The notes under the pieces were generated by a model that worked only from the letters and a program-made list of their open reading frames with translations, did no database searches and was not told the DNA's origin. The position numbers and the translations under genes were made by a program. Below are positions 1-7,382 of a stretch of 17,939 nt of DNA, in pieces. Every line of letters starts with the position of its first letter. Within the stretch, counting starts at the first letter, position 1. This DNA comes from CAYSYY01 sp964576115 [NCBI: uncultured Gemmatimonadota bacterium]. GTDB taxonomy: Bacteria > Blakebacterota > Blakebacteria > Blakebacterales. The DNA lies in NCBI GenBank assembly GCA_964576115.1, contig CAZNUA010000061.1:1-17939 (forward strand), read 5' to 3'.

Positions 1-753
1 ACCTTCCGGTTCTTCATCGACTACTACATTTTCTGGGTCATCGTGGCCGTGGCCCACACCTTCGAGTATTACCGTCTCTACGTGGAGAAGGAGCGCACCG
101 CCCGGCGTCTGGAGTCGCGCCACGAAGCCCTGCAGCGCCAGCTGGCTGAATCGCGTCTGCAGTTCCTGCGGGCCCAGATCAATCCCCATTTCCTCTTCAA
201 CACCCTCAACGCCGTGACGACTCAAATCCGCAAGCAGGAGAACGAGGCCGCCATCGCCCTGCTCACCGGTTTGAGCGATCTGCTCCGCTACGCCCTCGAT
301 TCTGAAGGACGGGCCCTGATTCCCCTGGGGGAGGAACTGGAGTTCATCGAGAAGTTCCTGCACATCCAGACCACCCGCTTCCCGCGCACCCTCGAGTACG
401 AGATCGATGTGTCCGAGGCGGCCCGGGAGGTGCCGGTCCCCGGTCTCATCCTGCAGCCCCTGGTCGAGAACGCCCTGGAGTACGGTGCAGCCGGCGGGCG
501 CACCCCCTGCCGGATCACCATCAGAGGCCGGATCAGGGGGGGCTCGCTCGGCCTGGATATCGACAACACCATCCCTCCCGAAAGCTCCGGGAAAGAGGGC
601 CGGGGGATCGGGCTGACCAATACGCGCGCCCGGCTCGAACTCGTCTACGGCGACGATTTCCGGTTCCGGGCCGAACGTCTGTCGGGCGATCTCTTCCGGG
701 CCCGTCTGCTGCTGCCCCGCACGGCTCCTGAGAACGGAGGCGGGGATGATTGA
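1..753 (+). CDS. Sensor histidine kinase, LytS/YehU type (5'-truncated by window edge)
   Basis: Membrane sensor kinase of the His_kinase (PF06580)/LytS-YehU class, which phosphorylates a LytTR-type response regulator. The frame is open to the left edge and the first residues are hydrophobic and aromatic, the tail of a transmembrane segment. The first in-frame GTG (position 43) is therefore not the true start; the N-terminal sensor and membrane part lies outside the window. A coiled-coil-like charged linker follows. Then comes the phospho-acceptor motif INPHFLFNTLN (His at residue 63 counted from base 1), the ATPase N-box LQPLVENALEYG (Asn 157) and the G-box GRGIGLTNTRARL. The gene overlaps the downstream regulator by 8 nt, so the pair is co-transcribed and probably translationally coupled. 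Family assignment is secure; the signal sensed is unknown. Confidence 0.93.
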   Translation, partial: TFRFFIDYYIFWVIVAVAHTFEYYRLYVEKERTARRLESRHEALQRQLAESRLQFLRAQINPHFLFNTLNAVTTQIRKQENEAAIALLTGLSDLLRYALDSEGRALIPLGEELEFIEKFLHIQTTRFPRTLEYEIDVSEAAREVPVPGLILQPLVENALEYGAAGGRTPCRITIRGRIRGGSLGLDIDNTIPPESSGKEGRGIGLTNTRARLELVYGDDFRFRAERLSGDLFRARLLLPRTAPENGGGDD

Positions 754-1594
754 GCCGATCCGGGTCATGATCGTCGATGACGAACCTCTGGCGTGTGAGA
801 ATATCCGGTTGCTGCTGGCCGGCCATGACGGGCTCGAGGTCATCGGGGAATGCGAGAGCGGGGCCGAGGCGATCGCGGCTGTCACCCGAATGCGTCCCGA
901 TCTCCTCTTCCTGGATATTGAACTCGGCGACATGAACGGTTTCGATGTGCTGGAGAGGCTCGAGTCTCCCCCCCCACCGGTTGTGATCTTCATCACCGCT
1001 TATGACGAGTACGCCATTCGGGCCTTCGAGGTCAGCGCGGTCGACTATCTGCTCAAGCCCTGTGACGACGAGCGCTTTCGAACCGCTGTGGATCGGGCAG
1101 TGGCGCGGATCAGGGAGAACCGGCTGGGTGAATACAGCGACCGGCTGCTGGCCCTGTTGCAGGCTCTGGGGCGCGGGGGGACGGGGCAGGGAGAGGGGGC
1201 TGGTGCGGAGGAGGCCGCCGGGCGGACACCGGGTGCTGACGGAACGGGAGCATCGCAGCGGAGCTGGCCCGAGAAACTGGCGGTGCGCTCCACCGGCCGG
1301 GTGGAATTCGTACCCTGTGTCGAGATCGACTGGATCGGTGCAGCCGGCTCCTACGTCGAACTCCACACTCCGACCCGGACCTACCTGATGCGCGAGACCA
1401 TGACCGCGCTGGCCGAACGGCTCGATCCCGCATGCTTTGCCCGAATCCACCGCTCGGCGATCGTCAACATCAGCCGTATCCGCGAACTCAAGCCTCACCG
1501 CCGGGGCGAGTACCACGTCATTCTGCGCGACGGCACCGGCCTGAAACTCTCCCGCACCTACCGCGACCGGCTCGACACTTTGCTGGGCCAGTAG
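746..1594 (+). CDS. LytTR-family response regulator
   Basis: DNA-binding response regulator, partner of the overlapping kinase. Residues 1-122 form a receiver domain: acidic pocket D11/D12, phospho-acceptor D57 in LLFLDIELGDMNG, switch Thr84 in FITAYDEYA and conserved Lys104 in YLLKP. Residues about 143-173 are a Gly/Ala/Glu-rich low-complexity linker. The C-terminal part (about 174-282) is a LytTR DNA-binding domain, with the characteristic core ARIHRSAIVNISRI and a final LSRTYRDRL segment. The ATG is placed inside the end of the kinase gene. LytTR regulators typically bind paired direct repeats upstream of exported or membrane-protein genes; the M14 gene 93 bp downstream is a plausible but unproven target. 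I could not recognise a convincing LytTR site in that gap. Confidence 0.95.
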   Translation: MIEPIRVMIVDDEPLACENIRLLLAGHDGLEVIGECESGAEAIAAVTRMRPDLLFLDIELGDMNGFDVLERLESPPPPVVIFITAYDEYAIRAFEVSAVDYLLKPCDDERFRTAVDRAVARIRENRLGEYSDRLLALLQALGRGGTGQGEGAGAEEAAGRTPGADGTGASQRSWPEKLAVRSTGRVEFVPCVEIDWIGAAGSYVELHTPTRTYLMRETMTALAERLDPACFARIHRSAIVNISRIRELKPHRRGEYHVILRDGTGLKLSRTYRDRLDTLLGQ

Positions 1595-1687
1595 CATCCG
1601 CTACGGGAAAGACGTCTGGCCCCCGGACTCGGGCCGCTGATATCCTCGCCTGTGTCACCTTTGAGTTCTTCGCCTGCAGGAGGTCGT
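1595..1687 (+). other. Intergenic gap between response regulator and M14 gene
   Basis: A 93-bp gap. It holds a 5-bp inverted repeat GGCCC/GGGCC (1618-1622 and 1631-1635, 8-nt loop) without a following T-run, so it is at best a weak hairpin. It also holds an AGGAGG ribosome binding site at 1678-1683 that sets the start of the next gene. No convincing -35/-10 pair is visible. The M14 gene may be read through from the two-component operon or have a weak promoter here. Confidence 0.4.
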
Positions 1688-4600
1688 ATGATGAGGCTGC
1701 GGGGTCTGCTCCCACTGCTCTTCGGTAGTGCTCTGCTCATGCTCGGTTTGGGTTCAGCCGGTGATTGTCTCGGAAGTGCCGGAGCGTCTGCGGCCGACAG
1801 CACAGGCCCGGGAGATATCGCCGATCTCTTCCGGTCCGGCTGGGTCCTCGAAGATGTCAACCACGATGAGATCATCGATCGGCTCGACCTGCGGCTGCTG
1901 CTTCCCGACCGAGCAGGTCAGGCCGGTACGGCGGCAGCCGCCAACCTGGCGGCGCGTTTCGCCTTCGAGACCAGTGCGCTGGATCCCGGGCTCGTCGCCC
2001 GGTTCTCGGCACCGGGCCGCCCTCTCGCACACCCGGTGATCGCGATCGGCACGCGCGACGAGTTGCGGGGCCTGCTGCCCTCCGACCTCCTCGACCGGGC
2101 CGGACGGTTGCGTCCGGGGCAGGGCGTCGTGCTGCATCTCGAACCCGATGAAACCTGGCTCGAGGGTGGAGCAGTGGTCATGGGCGAGGACGCCACCGGA
2201 CTGCTGGCCGCTGCCGACTGGCTCGCCGGACGCGCCCCCGCGCTCTGGAAAACGGACGGGCCGGAACTGGCGGCTGTACGGGAAAAGCTCTCCGAATTCC
2301 TCTCCAGCCGGGAGATCGCGGCGGGTTCGATCACCGTGAGCGGTCTGGTGGTCGATGCAGCCGAATCGGGTCTGAGCCGTCTGACGGTGCGTCTCTCGGT
2401 TCGGGCCGCCGATGACTTCGCCCGCGCGGTGGCGGCCTTCGAGGGCCGGGAGGCCGGACCGCAGGATACCGCCGATGTACCGCAGGCGGGCGGTACCGGG
2501 GGCGCACGTTCGGAGCGCGAACGCAACCTCGATCTGACCGCACTGGAATTCCGCGACCTGCACCGGCTCGAGGTCGTCATCGAAGGTCCCCGGGCTCCGC
2601 ACACGGTTCAACTGCGCCCCCGCCGCCCGTGGGAGACCGCCCCGGGGCGTGGGGCTCCGCGCGGGGCTTCGCCCGACTTCACCCTCTCGCGGTTCTATTC
2701 CATCGAGGGGCTCTTCCGGGATGCCGACGGCGATTTCCTACCCGACGACACACCCGCCTGGATCGCCCTGGATGGAACGGCTCCGGCGGCAGCGGTGGTC
2801 GATCTGGCCACCCGGATCGGTCTGGAAACCACCGGCCTTCGGCTCCCCCTGGTCCGACCGGCCGGCGAGGACGACGATCCGCAGCGTCTGGGCCTGCCCC
2901 TGCTCGTCGGACTCGACGGCTACCAGCTCGAGCGCCTGGAGTCCGAAAGCCGACTCCATCTGCCGACCGGGGCCGCCGGCGAGGGGTTCCTCGAGTTCGT
3001 TCCCGAGGCCTTCGGCGAATCGAACGGTCTGGTCCTCTCGGGCACCGACGGGGCCGGTCTGGAAACGATCGCGGACTATATCGCCCGTCGCCTGCCCTGG
3101 CTGTGGGAGTACGGTCGAGGCAACTACGCCCTGAGCGATGTGGAAAACGAGGTGCGCCGCTTCTTCCAGGCCGCCGACGGCGCCGGCCAGACAGCGGTCG
3201 GGATCGAGAAACTCGAGACCTGGCTCGGGCGGCTCGAGGGCGCCGATCTGGAGCGGATCGAGGTCGAACTGGCAGTTGATGGCTCACCTGACGGTCTCGA
3301 TCGTTTCATCGAGAACAGGATCTGTGCCCGGTACCCCGAGACCGAGGTCGCGGTCGCCACGTTCGGGACCGATTATGGAGTCGGCCGGACGATTTTCGAC
3401 GAGGCCCTGGAGGTGCCCTGGGAGGTCGATACCTTCCGTACCCGCTTTGCCGCAGAGGTCCTTCCCGCGGTCGGGGCCCGTAGCGGGGGGCGAATCACGG
3501 TCCTGGTCAGCGAACCCCCCGCAGTGCGGGCCGACCTCGAGGCCGAGATCGCCGCCGCTCTTCAGGCGCGCGGCGCTGACCCCGGGGCCTTCGAGATCAC
3601 CGTTCTCTGCGCCTACAAGCAGGGCTTCAGCTGGCTCAACGACAGCGTGCTGCCCCGCCTGCACGGCGAGGAGATCGGGGGGATCGAGATCACATATCAC
3701 ACCCTGCAGGATTCCGAGGAAATCCGCTGGCAGACCATCCACGCCAACACCCGCTGGCTGCAGGAGATCTTTCCCATCGACGCCGTCATGGCCCGTGAGC
3801 TGGGGATTCCCGACTCACTCGTCACCTTCCGGGCCACTCAGCAGAGCGAGCCGACCTATACCGTGACCGTCACCGATCCCGCCGGACACCGGATCCTGCG
3901 CGACAGCTTCAGCGCCCGCTATATCGTGCGGCCCTTCTTCGATCTCTTTCCCGAATATGAATCGCTGCGGGTTACGACCGGCTGGGTCACAGCCGACGTG
4001 GACGGCCGGACCGTGCTCGACGAACGCATCCCGACCGACCTGGATGGCGTCTGGGATCACCTGCAGCAGGTGACCTACCGGCAACTCGTCGATTACGTGA
4101 TGGATCTGCAGGAGGGTCGCCCCGCGGCCCGCAACGCGCCCTATTTCGACCGCCTGGATATCGAGGTGGCCCTGAGCGAGCCCGACGACCGGCTCGGTAT
4201 CGACGAGGAGGTGATCTCCAGCCTCGAAGCTCTGCACGAGGATATCTTCTTCGAAACCCTGACTCTCTTCAGCCTCCTCGGCTCCCGCTATGGCGTCGGC
4301 GGTCTGAACTACCCGGGGCGCATTCTGCCCTGGATGCACGCTCTCGACGGGGGCGGCCCCGGCCGGATGACGGTCACCCTGACCGGCCGTGAACGGGCTT
4401 TTCCCGAACTGGTGCTCACAACCACTGCAGCGGGTGTTGAACCGGAGCGGCGTGACTACACTCTGACCGGAACCGGCGTCGAACCCCCCGTTCTGCGGGG
4501 GATCGCGGTCAGAGCCGGCGACGAGGAACTCTCCCGCCTGCTCTTCGACGTGACCGCGACCGACACCCTCGACCGTTATGCCGAGTACCGATGGCGGGGA

Positions 4601-5980
4601 GATGAAGAAGCGATCGATGCCGAGTTCCTCGACGCCGGGCGGCTCCTGCGGCTCATCGGCATCCTGCGCGACCTGCACGGCGCCGGTCTCTATGAAGATG
4701 AACTCGGCTTCGACCGGGTGGGGGAGCTCGTCTTTCGCGTCACCCTCGAAGACTCGATCCGGTACTCCCGTACAGCGGTCCTGCCGCGCCCGCGTCACCC
4801 CCGGGACACGCACCGCGCCGACCTGCGCGATCGGCGCTTTTCCTGGACCGGGGAGCGGATCGTGCCGTGGGAGACCCCGATCCCGCCGGGCGAGTGCGCC
4901 GAACTCCTGGCCCGGCTCAACACCTTCCCCGAGGTCAATGTCTCCTGGGCCGCCACCTCGACCCTGGGACACGATCTCTATTCCGTCGAGCTCTATCCCC
5001 CGGTCGGGGGTTCGCTGGTGTCCCGGGCCAAGCTGAACGCCTCCAAACCGACTCTGTTCTGTTTCGGGCGGGTGCACGGCAACGAGGTCTCGAGCACCAG
5101 CCACATCCTGCGCCTGATCGAACTCTGCGCCACCGATTCGACCTGGCGGGCCTACCTCGACCGGGTCAACGTGGTGCTCTACCCGATCACCAATCCCGAC
5201 GGGGCCCAGATCGCGTACGACATGTGGCAGGACAACCCCGATTTCATGCTTCATGTCGGCCGCCCCGGCGCTTTCGGCACCGATGTCAGCTCGCGGGTGC
5301 GCCCGGGCGAAGATCCGGTTTACCCCGAGTCGGGGGTGGTCTACGAACTGCGCGAACTGGCCCTGCCCGACATCGTGATCGACATGCACGGGGTGCCCTC
5401 GCACGAGTGGGTTCAGCACTTCGCCGGGTACAGTGCCTGGGTGCGCAGCCGTTACGGCGGAGCGCGCAGTTACTGGCTGCCCCGCGGCTGGTATATCCCC
5501 GGATTCTCCTGGATCGAGGACGAACGCTACCCCGAGATCGAAACCGCCCAGCAGGCCATCACCGATTCGATCGTGATCGCGGTGACCTCCGTGCCCGAGG
5601 TGGAAGAGATGAACCGCCGCATCTATGGCCGCTATATCAAGTACGGCCGTCAGGATGCTGAAACGTACCGGGAGTACTTTTACCGCGGTATCCAGCTCGA
5701 AGCCCGGCTGGGCACGAACCGGGTGTCGGGATCGGGGCTGACCGGACCAAAGGTGACCTACTACTCGATCACGACCGAGGCGGCCGACGAGACCGCGTAC
5801 GGGCAGTGGCTCGAGCTGGTCTGCCGGGCGGGGCTGGCGCATTCGACCGCCCTGCTCAGGTATCTGGCCGACGGCGACCCCCGCCGCGAGCGCGAGGCGG
5901 CGGAATCGGCGGCGTACATCACCCGCACCATCTCACGCACCAAACCGGTTCTGCCCCGCGCAGCAGAGCCGCCGGAGTGA
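1688..5980 (+). CDS. Large exported protein with C-terminal M14 zinc-carboxypeptidase domain
   Basis: Predicted secreted or periplasmic metallopeptidase of 1430 residues. AGGAGG at 1678-1683 favours ATG 1688 or the adjacent ATG 1691 (spacing 4 or 7 nt) over the upstream in-frame GTG at 1652. Residues 1 to about 35 are a signal peptide with an Ala-rich cleavage region. Residues about 49-238 and 336-533 are two copies of one module, each starting with an Asp-rich, Ca2+-loop-like stretch. Residues about 540-1040 are an unassigned mixed region. The M14 domain starts near 1065: zinc motif HGNE (H1130, E1133), the family hallmark ITNPDGAQ, and the third ligand in DIVIDMHG (H1234). The general-base Glu is probably in the YSITTEAAD stretch (E1364), but this is inferred. 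M14 enzymes remove C-terminal residues or trim peptidoglycan peptides; which applies here cannot be told. The downstream phosphoesterase start overlaps the stop. Confidence 0.88.
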   Translation: MMRLRGLLPLLFGSALLMLGLGSAGDCLGSAGASAADSTGPGDIADLFRSGWVLEDVNHDEIIDRLDLRLLLPDRAGQAGTAAAANLAARFAFETSALDPGLVARFSAPGRPLAHPVIAIGTRDELRGLLPSDLLDRAGRLRPGQGVVLHLEPDETWLEGGAVVMGEDATGLLAAADWLAGRAPALWKTDGPELAAVREKLSEFLSSREIAAGSITVSGLVVDAAESGLSRLTVRLSVRAADDFARAVAAFEGREAGPQDTADVPQAGGTGGARSERERNLDLTALEFRDLHRLEVVIEGPRAPHTVQLRPRRPWETAPGRGAPRGASPDFTLSRFYSIEGLFRDADGDFLPDDTPAWIALDGTAPAAAVVDLATRIGLETTGLRLPLVRPAGEDDDPQRLGLPLLVGLDGYQLERLESESRLHLPTGAAGEGFLEFVPEAFGESNGLVLSGTDGAGLETIADYIARRLPWLWEYGRGNYALSDVENEVRRFFQAADGAGQTAVGIEKLETWLGRLEGADLERIEVELAVDGSPDGLDRFIENRICARYPETEVAVATFGTDYGVGRTIFDEALEVPWEVDTFRTRFAAEVLPAVGARSGGRITVLVSEPPAVRADLEAEIAAALQARGADPGAFEITVLCAYKQGFSWLNDSVLPRLHGEEIGGIEITYHTLQDSEEIRWQTIHANTRWLQEIFPIDAVMARELGIPDSLVTFRATQQSEPTYTVTVTDPAGHRILRDSFSARYIVRPFFDLFPEYESLRVTTGWVTADVDGRTVLDERIPTDLDGVWDHLQQVTYRQLVDYVMDLQEGRPAARNAPYFDRLDIEVALSEPDDRLGIDEEVISSLEALHEDIFFETLTLFSLLGSRYGVGGLNYPGRILPWMHALDGGGPGRMTVTLTGRERAFPELVLTTTAAGVEPERRDYTLTGTGVEPPVLRGIAVRAGDEELSRLLFDVTATDTLDRYAEYRWRGDEEAIDAEFLDAGRLLRLIGILRDLHGAGLYEDELGFDRVGELVFRVTLEDSIRYSRTAVLPRPRHPRDTHRADLRDRRFSWTGERIVPWETPIPPGECAELLARLNTFPEVNVSWAATSTLGHDLYSVELYPPVGGSLVSRAKLNASKPTLFCFGRVHGNEVSSTSHILRLIELCATDSTWRAYLDRVNVVLYPITNPDGAQIAYDMWQDNPDFMLHVGRPGAFGTDVSSRVRPGEDPVYPESGVVYELRELALPDIVIDMHGVPSHEWVQHFAGYSAWVRSRYGGARSYWLPRGWYIPGFSWIEDERYPEIETAQQAITDSIVIAVTSVPEVEEMNRRIYGRYIKYGRQDAETYREYFYRGIQLEARLGTNRVSGSGLTGPKVTYYSITTEAADETAYGQWLELVCRAGLAHSTALLRYLADGDPRREREAAESAAYITRTISRTKPVLPRAAEPPE
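1832..3286 (+). repeat. Internal protein-level duplication in the M14 protein
   Basis: Two modules of about 190-200 residues match in order. Loops DVNHDEIID and DADGDFLPDD come first. NLAARFAFETSALDPGL then pairs with DLATRIGLETTGLRLPL, and PVIAIGTRDEL with PLLVGLDGYQL. The strongest match is GEDATGLLAAADWLAGRAPALW with GTDGAGLETIADYIARRLPWLW. The DNA itself is not obviously repeated, so the duplication is old. The alternation of an 'IGxxDEL' strand with a 'GxDxxGLxxAAxxLA' helix resembles the alpha/beta carbohydrate-side modules found in BcsB or at the front of some glycoside hydrolases; that resemblance is only an inference. Confidence 0.7.
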
Positions 5981-6915
5981 TGAGGGTGATGTCGGCGCCT
6001 CGCAGCAGCCTCCTCTGTCTTCTCTGTCTCTGGGTCGGAGCGCCGGTCGCTTCGAGCCGGGGTCAGACAGCCGGGGAGGTGGCCATGGCGATCTACGGCG
6101 ATCCGAAAGGGCATCACATAACCCACGAACGGGTTCTGCGGCAGATCGCCGGTTTCGAACCGCAGGTCATCCTGAATACCGGCGATCTGGTGCCACTCGG
6201 AACCTGGCAGCCCTCCTGGAACCGGTTCCGGAGGATCTTGGAGGGAGTCTTTCCCACTCCCCGGACTTCGCCCCTCTACCTGGCCGTGCCGGGCAATCAC
6301 GACATTGCCGGAGATGAGCGGAATTACGAACACTGGCACCGGAACCTGCCCTGGCTACCGGGCAACGGCACCTTCTATGTTTCCGATCACGGTCCCCTGC
6401 GCCTGATCGTGCTTGATGCCAATCCGGTGGCGCTGGGCTCGGTCCAGACCGATTCGCTGCGGGCCTGGCTGGAACACAACACCCGGCCCTGGGTGATCGT
6501 CGCCTGGCACCAGGTGAGCTTTCCCTTCGGATCGAAGCCGATGCACACCTTCAGCCGCGACGAGTGGTGGCCGGTGCTCTACGATTACGGAGTCGATCTG
6601 GTCGTCAACGGCCATGCCCACTACTACGCCCGCTCCCGGCCGCTTCGTCCGCACCCCGAGCCTCCCTATGCCACGCCGGACGAGGCCGGTCCGGTACAGA
6701 TCATCTCGGCCGCCGGAGGAGCCGGACGTTACCGGGTCGGCAAGGATGACTACAACTCTCTCTACTTTGATGAACTGCTCGTCACGGCGGTGGATTCTCT
6801 CTGGTCGTGGTGCGCGGTGACCGTCACCGATTCGACTCTCAGCGTGCAGGCCCGGGCTCTCACCGGGAATACGTTCGACTTCTTCGTGCTGAAACGTCGC
6901 GGTCCGCTCCGCTGA
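5980..6915 (+). CDS. Exported calcineurin-like metallophosphoesterase
   Basis: Probable periplasmic or secreted phosphoesterase of 311 residues. The ATG shares its A with the preceding TGA stop, which suggests translational coupling; a second in-frame ATG lies three codons on. The open frame extends upstream inside the M14 gene, but that part is out-of-frame noise. Residues 1 to about 28 form a signal peptide with a Leu/Cys-rich core. Metallophosphatase motifs appear in order: GD (D41), NTGDLV (D69), PGNHD (N106, H107), AWHQ (H177) and NGHAHYY (H212, H214). Motif I reads GDPKGHH instead of the usual D-x-H, closer to the GD-x-G form of purple acid phosphatases. Substrate unknown; phosphomonoesters or phosphodiesters are both possible. 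The next gene is 126 bp away behind its own control region, so this is the last gene of the run. Confidence 0.9.
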   Translation: MRVMSAPRSSLLCLLCLWVGAPVASSRGQTAGEVAMAIYGDPKGHHITHERVLRQIAGFEPQVILNTGDLVPLGTWQPSWNRFRRILEGVFPTPRTSPLYLAVPGNHDIAGDERNYEHWHRNLPWLPGNGTFYVSDHGPLRLIVLDANPVALGSVQTDSLRAWLEHNTRPWVIVAWHQVSFPFGSKPMHTFSRDEWWPVLYDYGVDLVVNGHAHYYARSRPLRPHPEPPYATPDEAGPVQIISAAGGAGRYRVGKDDYNSLYFDELLVTAVDSLWSWCAVTVTDSTLSVQARALTGNTFDFFVLKRRGPLR

Positions 6916-6970
6916 AGTCGGCCCGAATCAGATCCGATGTTGTTGCAACCTCCCGGTACGGCTTGCGTAC

Positions 6971-6999
6971 ATATATGAGACTCTTATATATGAGAGTCT
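6971..6999 (+). promoter_or_regulatory. Operator-like AT-rich repeat upstream of padR1
   Basis: An AT-rich island in GC-rich surroundings. It contains a perfect 7-bp inverted repeat, AGACTCT (6978-6984) and AGAGTCT (6993-6999), around an 8-nt AT-rich centre. The same bases form a direct repeat, ATATATGAGACTCT (6971-6984) and ATATATGAGAGTCT (6986-6999), with 13 of 14 positions identical and a 15-bp period. It lies 42 bp upstream of the padR1 start codon. PadR regulators normally bind palindromes over their own promoter, so autoregulation is the natural reading. The TATATA core may also serve as the -10 region; I cannot assign a clear -35. Confidence 0.7.
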
Positions 7000-7041
7000 G
7001 AAAGCACCGGTCTTCATTGAACCTTTACCGGGAGATATCCG

Positions 7042-7380
7042 GTGGGCAAGGAATCCCTGACACTGCTCAAAGGCACCCTCGACCTGCTCATCCTCAAGAC
7101 CCTGAGTCTCGGGCCCCTGCACGGCTACGAGATCGCCAAGTGGGTCAAACAGCAGACGCACGAAGCCATCGACATCGAATACGGCGCTCTCTACCAGGCC
7201 CTGCTGCGCCTGGAGAGCCGGGGCTGGCTCGAAGCGGAGTGGCGTGAGTCGCCGACTGGACGTGAGGTCCGCTTCTACGACCTCACCTCCGAGGGACGAC
7301 GCCAGTTCGCCGAACAGTCCGAGAGCTGGGACCGCTACGTGGCGGCGATGGCCAGTGTTCTCAAAGCGGCGGAGGCCTGA
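7042..7380 (+). CDS. PadR-family transcriptional regulator (ADOP-associated), PadR1
   Basis: A 112-residue winged-helix repressor of the short PadR subfamily that travels with orphan MacB-like permeases in Acidobacteriota. The hallmark start LLKGTLDLLILKTLSLGPLHGYEIAKWV (quoted as LLKGTLDLLIL then LGPLHGYEIA) is followed by the recognition-helix and wing region EYGALYQALLRLESRGWL and the wing strand REVRFYDLTSEGRRQ. The GTG start is supported by GGGAG at 7030-7034, 7 nt upstream. The permease begins 2 nt after the stop, and its GGAGG lies inside the end of this gene, so the two form an operon. The palindromic element 42 bp upstream is the likely binding site. The ligand is unknown; relatives respond to toxic small molecules or cell-envelope stress. 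Confidence 0.93.
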   Translation: MGKESLTLLKGTLDLLILKTLSLGPLHGYEIAKWVKQQTHEAIDIEYGALYQALLRLESRGWLEAEWRESPTGREVRFYDLTSEGRRQFAEQSESWDRYVAAMASVLKAAEA

Positions 7381-7382
7381 TC

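Noticed and set aside
533-1597. Minus-strand open frame opposite the two-component pair
   Set aside because: It overlaps intact kinase and response-regulator genes on the other strand and shows only low-complexity Arg/Pro/Gly composition.
1618-1635. GGCCC/GGGCC hairpin as a terminator after the response regulator
   Set aside because: The stem has only 5 bp, no T-run follows, and such short GC palindromes are expected by chance in this DNA.
3815-5842. Very long antisense open frame (675 codons) opposite the M14 gene
   Set aside because: It is the shadow of GC-rich codon use in the M14 gene. It has no domain signature, and the sense strand has clear catalytic motifs across the same region.
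5806-5979. Upstream extension of the first phosphoesterase into the M14 gene
   Set aside because: The extension would overlap the conserved end of the M14 protein and put a signal peptide in mid-protein. The ATG at 5980 gives a proper N-terminal signal peptide.
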